From Pseudomonadota bacterium (GTDB lineage Bacteria > Pseudomonadota > Gammaproteobacteria > Burkholderiales > SG8-39), in contig QGUL01000085.1 of the NCBI GenBank assembly GCA_003242425.1, positions 1 through 7,187 on the forward strand: a stretch of 7,187 bases of DNA, in the 5' to 3' direction. The translations under genes and the position numbers were made by a program. Shown here piece after piece: positions 6,704 through 7,187 of the stretch; within the stretch, counting starts at the first letter, position 1; each line of letters starts with the position of its first letter. The notes beneath the pieces were generated by a model, which was not told the DNA's origin, searched no databases, and worked only from the letters and a program-made list of their open reading frames with translations.

Positions 6704-7187
6704 CTAGCCGGCGCGTTGGAGGAACGCCAACAGCTGCTCGTTGAATGCCGCGGGCATTTCGAGGCTGGCGAGATGCCCCGCACCGGGCACGACGCGCTTC
6801 TCCGCCCCCGCTTCGCGCACCAGCGCGTCGGCCATGAGATGGAAATCCGGCATGTCGTACTCGCCCACCAGGGCGAGCACCGGGCCGCGCAGTTGAGCGA
6901 GCCGTTTGACGACCGGCGGGTCGAGCGTCCGCGCCGGATCCTGATGGATGAAATGCCAGCCGCTGTAGTCGGCCACCATGCGGCGCAGCCGCGCATAGAC
7001 CGCGTCGTTGTCGCGCGCGATGGCGAACACCGGATGCGCCAGCCAGGCCGCCTTGGCTGCGGCCACGTCCTTGCGCTGCCCTGCGGCGATCACAGGCGCG
7101 TAGGAATTCAGCAACTCCTTGGACCATTCCCAGCCGCCGAGCACCGCATCGGCAAACCCGAACAACGCCCCCTACCCGGATACCACA
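6704..7187 (-). CDS. Alpha/beta-fold hydrolase, C-terminal part only (5' end beyond window)
   Basis: The frame ends with TAG at 6704-6706 and reads up to the right edge; the first 153 recognisable residues run from a TTG at 7165. The sequence begins in the middle of the family fold: ADAVLGGWEWSKELL resembles the segment after the nucleophile domain, followed by a helical cap. It then gives the late core strand VLALVGEYDMPDF, with the likely catalytic Asp at D104 (D107 possible), and PGAGHLASLEMPAAFNEQL, with the catalytic His at H131. The nucleophile elbow G-x-S-x-G and the oxyanion region are missing because the gene is cut. An in-frame TAG at 7172-7174, seven bases from the TTG, looks like a contig-end error rather than a true gene boundary, because half the domain would otherwise be lost. 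The substrate is unknown, and no functional link to formate metabolism can be shown. Confidence 0.8.

Noticed and set aside
1..7187. CRISPR array, insertion sequence, tRNA, integrase or toxin-antitoxin module
   Set aside because: No direct-repeat array, terminal inverted repeats, transposase, tRNA-like fold or small paired genes seen. The region looks like core metabolism.

Overview
The window is GC-rich bacterial chromosomal DNA. Codon use and protein sequence suggest a betaproteobacterium, with Rhodocyclales such as the Azoarcus/Thauera group a plausible guess; this is inference from family resemblance, not a database match. All four genes lie on the minus strand, so transcription runs from high to low coordinates: a partial alpha/beta hydrolase (7187-6704), a formate dehydrogenase operon fdhB-fdhA (6383-1844), then formate--tetrahydrofolate ligase fhs (1657 to the left edge).

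The centre is a cytoplasmic NAD-linked, Mo- or W-dependent formate dehydrogenase of the two-subunit type described from Methylobacterium extorquens FDH1. FdhB is a natural fusion of a NuoE-like [2Fe-2S] domain with a NuoF-like FMN/NAD/[4Fe-4S] domain. FdhA is the catalytic bis-MGD subunit with an N-terminal NuoG-like iron-sulfur region. FdhA uses cysteine, not selenocysteine, as metal ligand. Ten bases separate the two genes, and a strong intrinsic terminator follows fdhA. No fdsC, fdsD or fdhD maturation gene is present.

fhs follows the terminator as its own transcription unit. Fhs captures formate as 10-formyl-tetrahydrofolate, while FDH oxidises it to CO2 with NADH formation (or runs in reverse), so the block is a formate branch point between assimilation and oxidation.

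The most interesting signal is regulatory. The presumed promoters of fdhBA and fhs each carry an FNR/CRP-family palindrome of the form TTGAY-N4-GTCAA, read on the coding strand. Each is followed after exactly 23 bases by a good -10 hexamer, the layout of a class II FNR/ANR-activated promoter. Both units would have leaders of about 70 nt, each with an inverted repeat. This suggests that both fates of formate are controlled by one FNR/ANR/DNR-type regulator.

Both window ends look unreliable. The last ~70 bases of fhs depart sharply from the conserved Fhs C-terminus, and the hydrolase meets an in-frame stop near the right edge, so contig-end sequencing errors are likely. The only other non-coding stretch, 6507-6703, holds no gene I can support.
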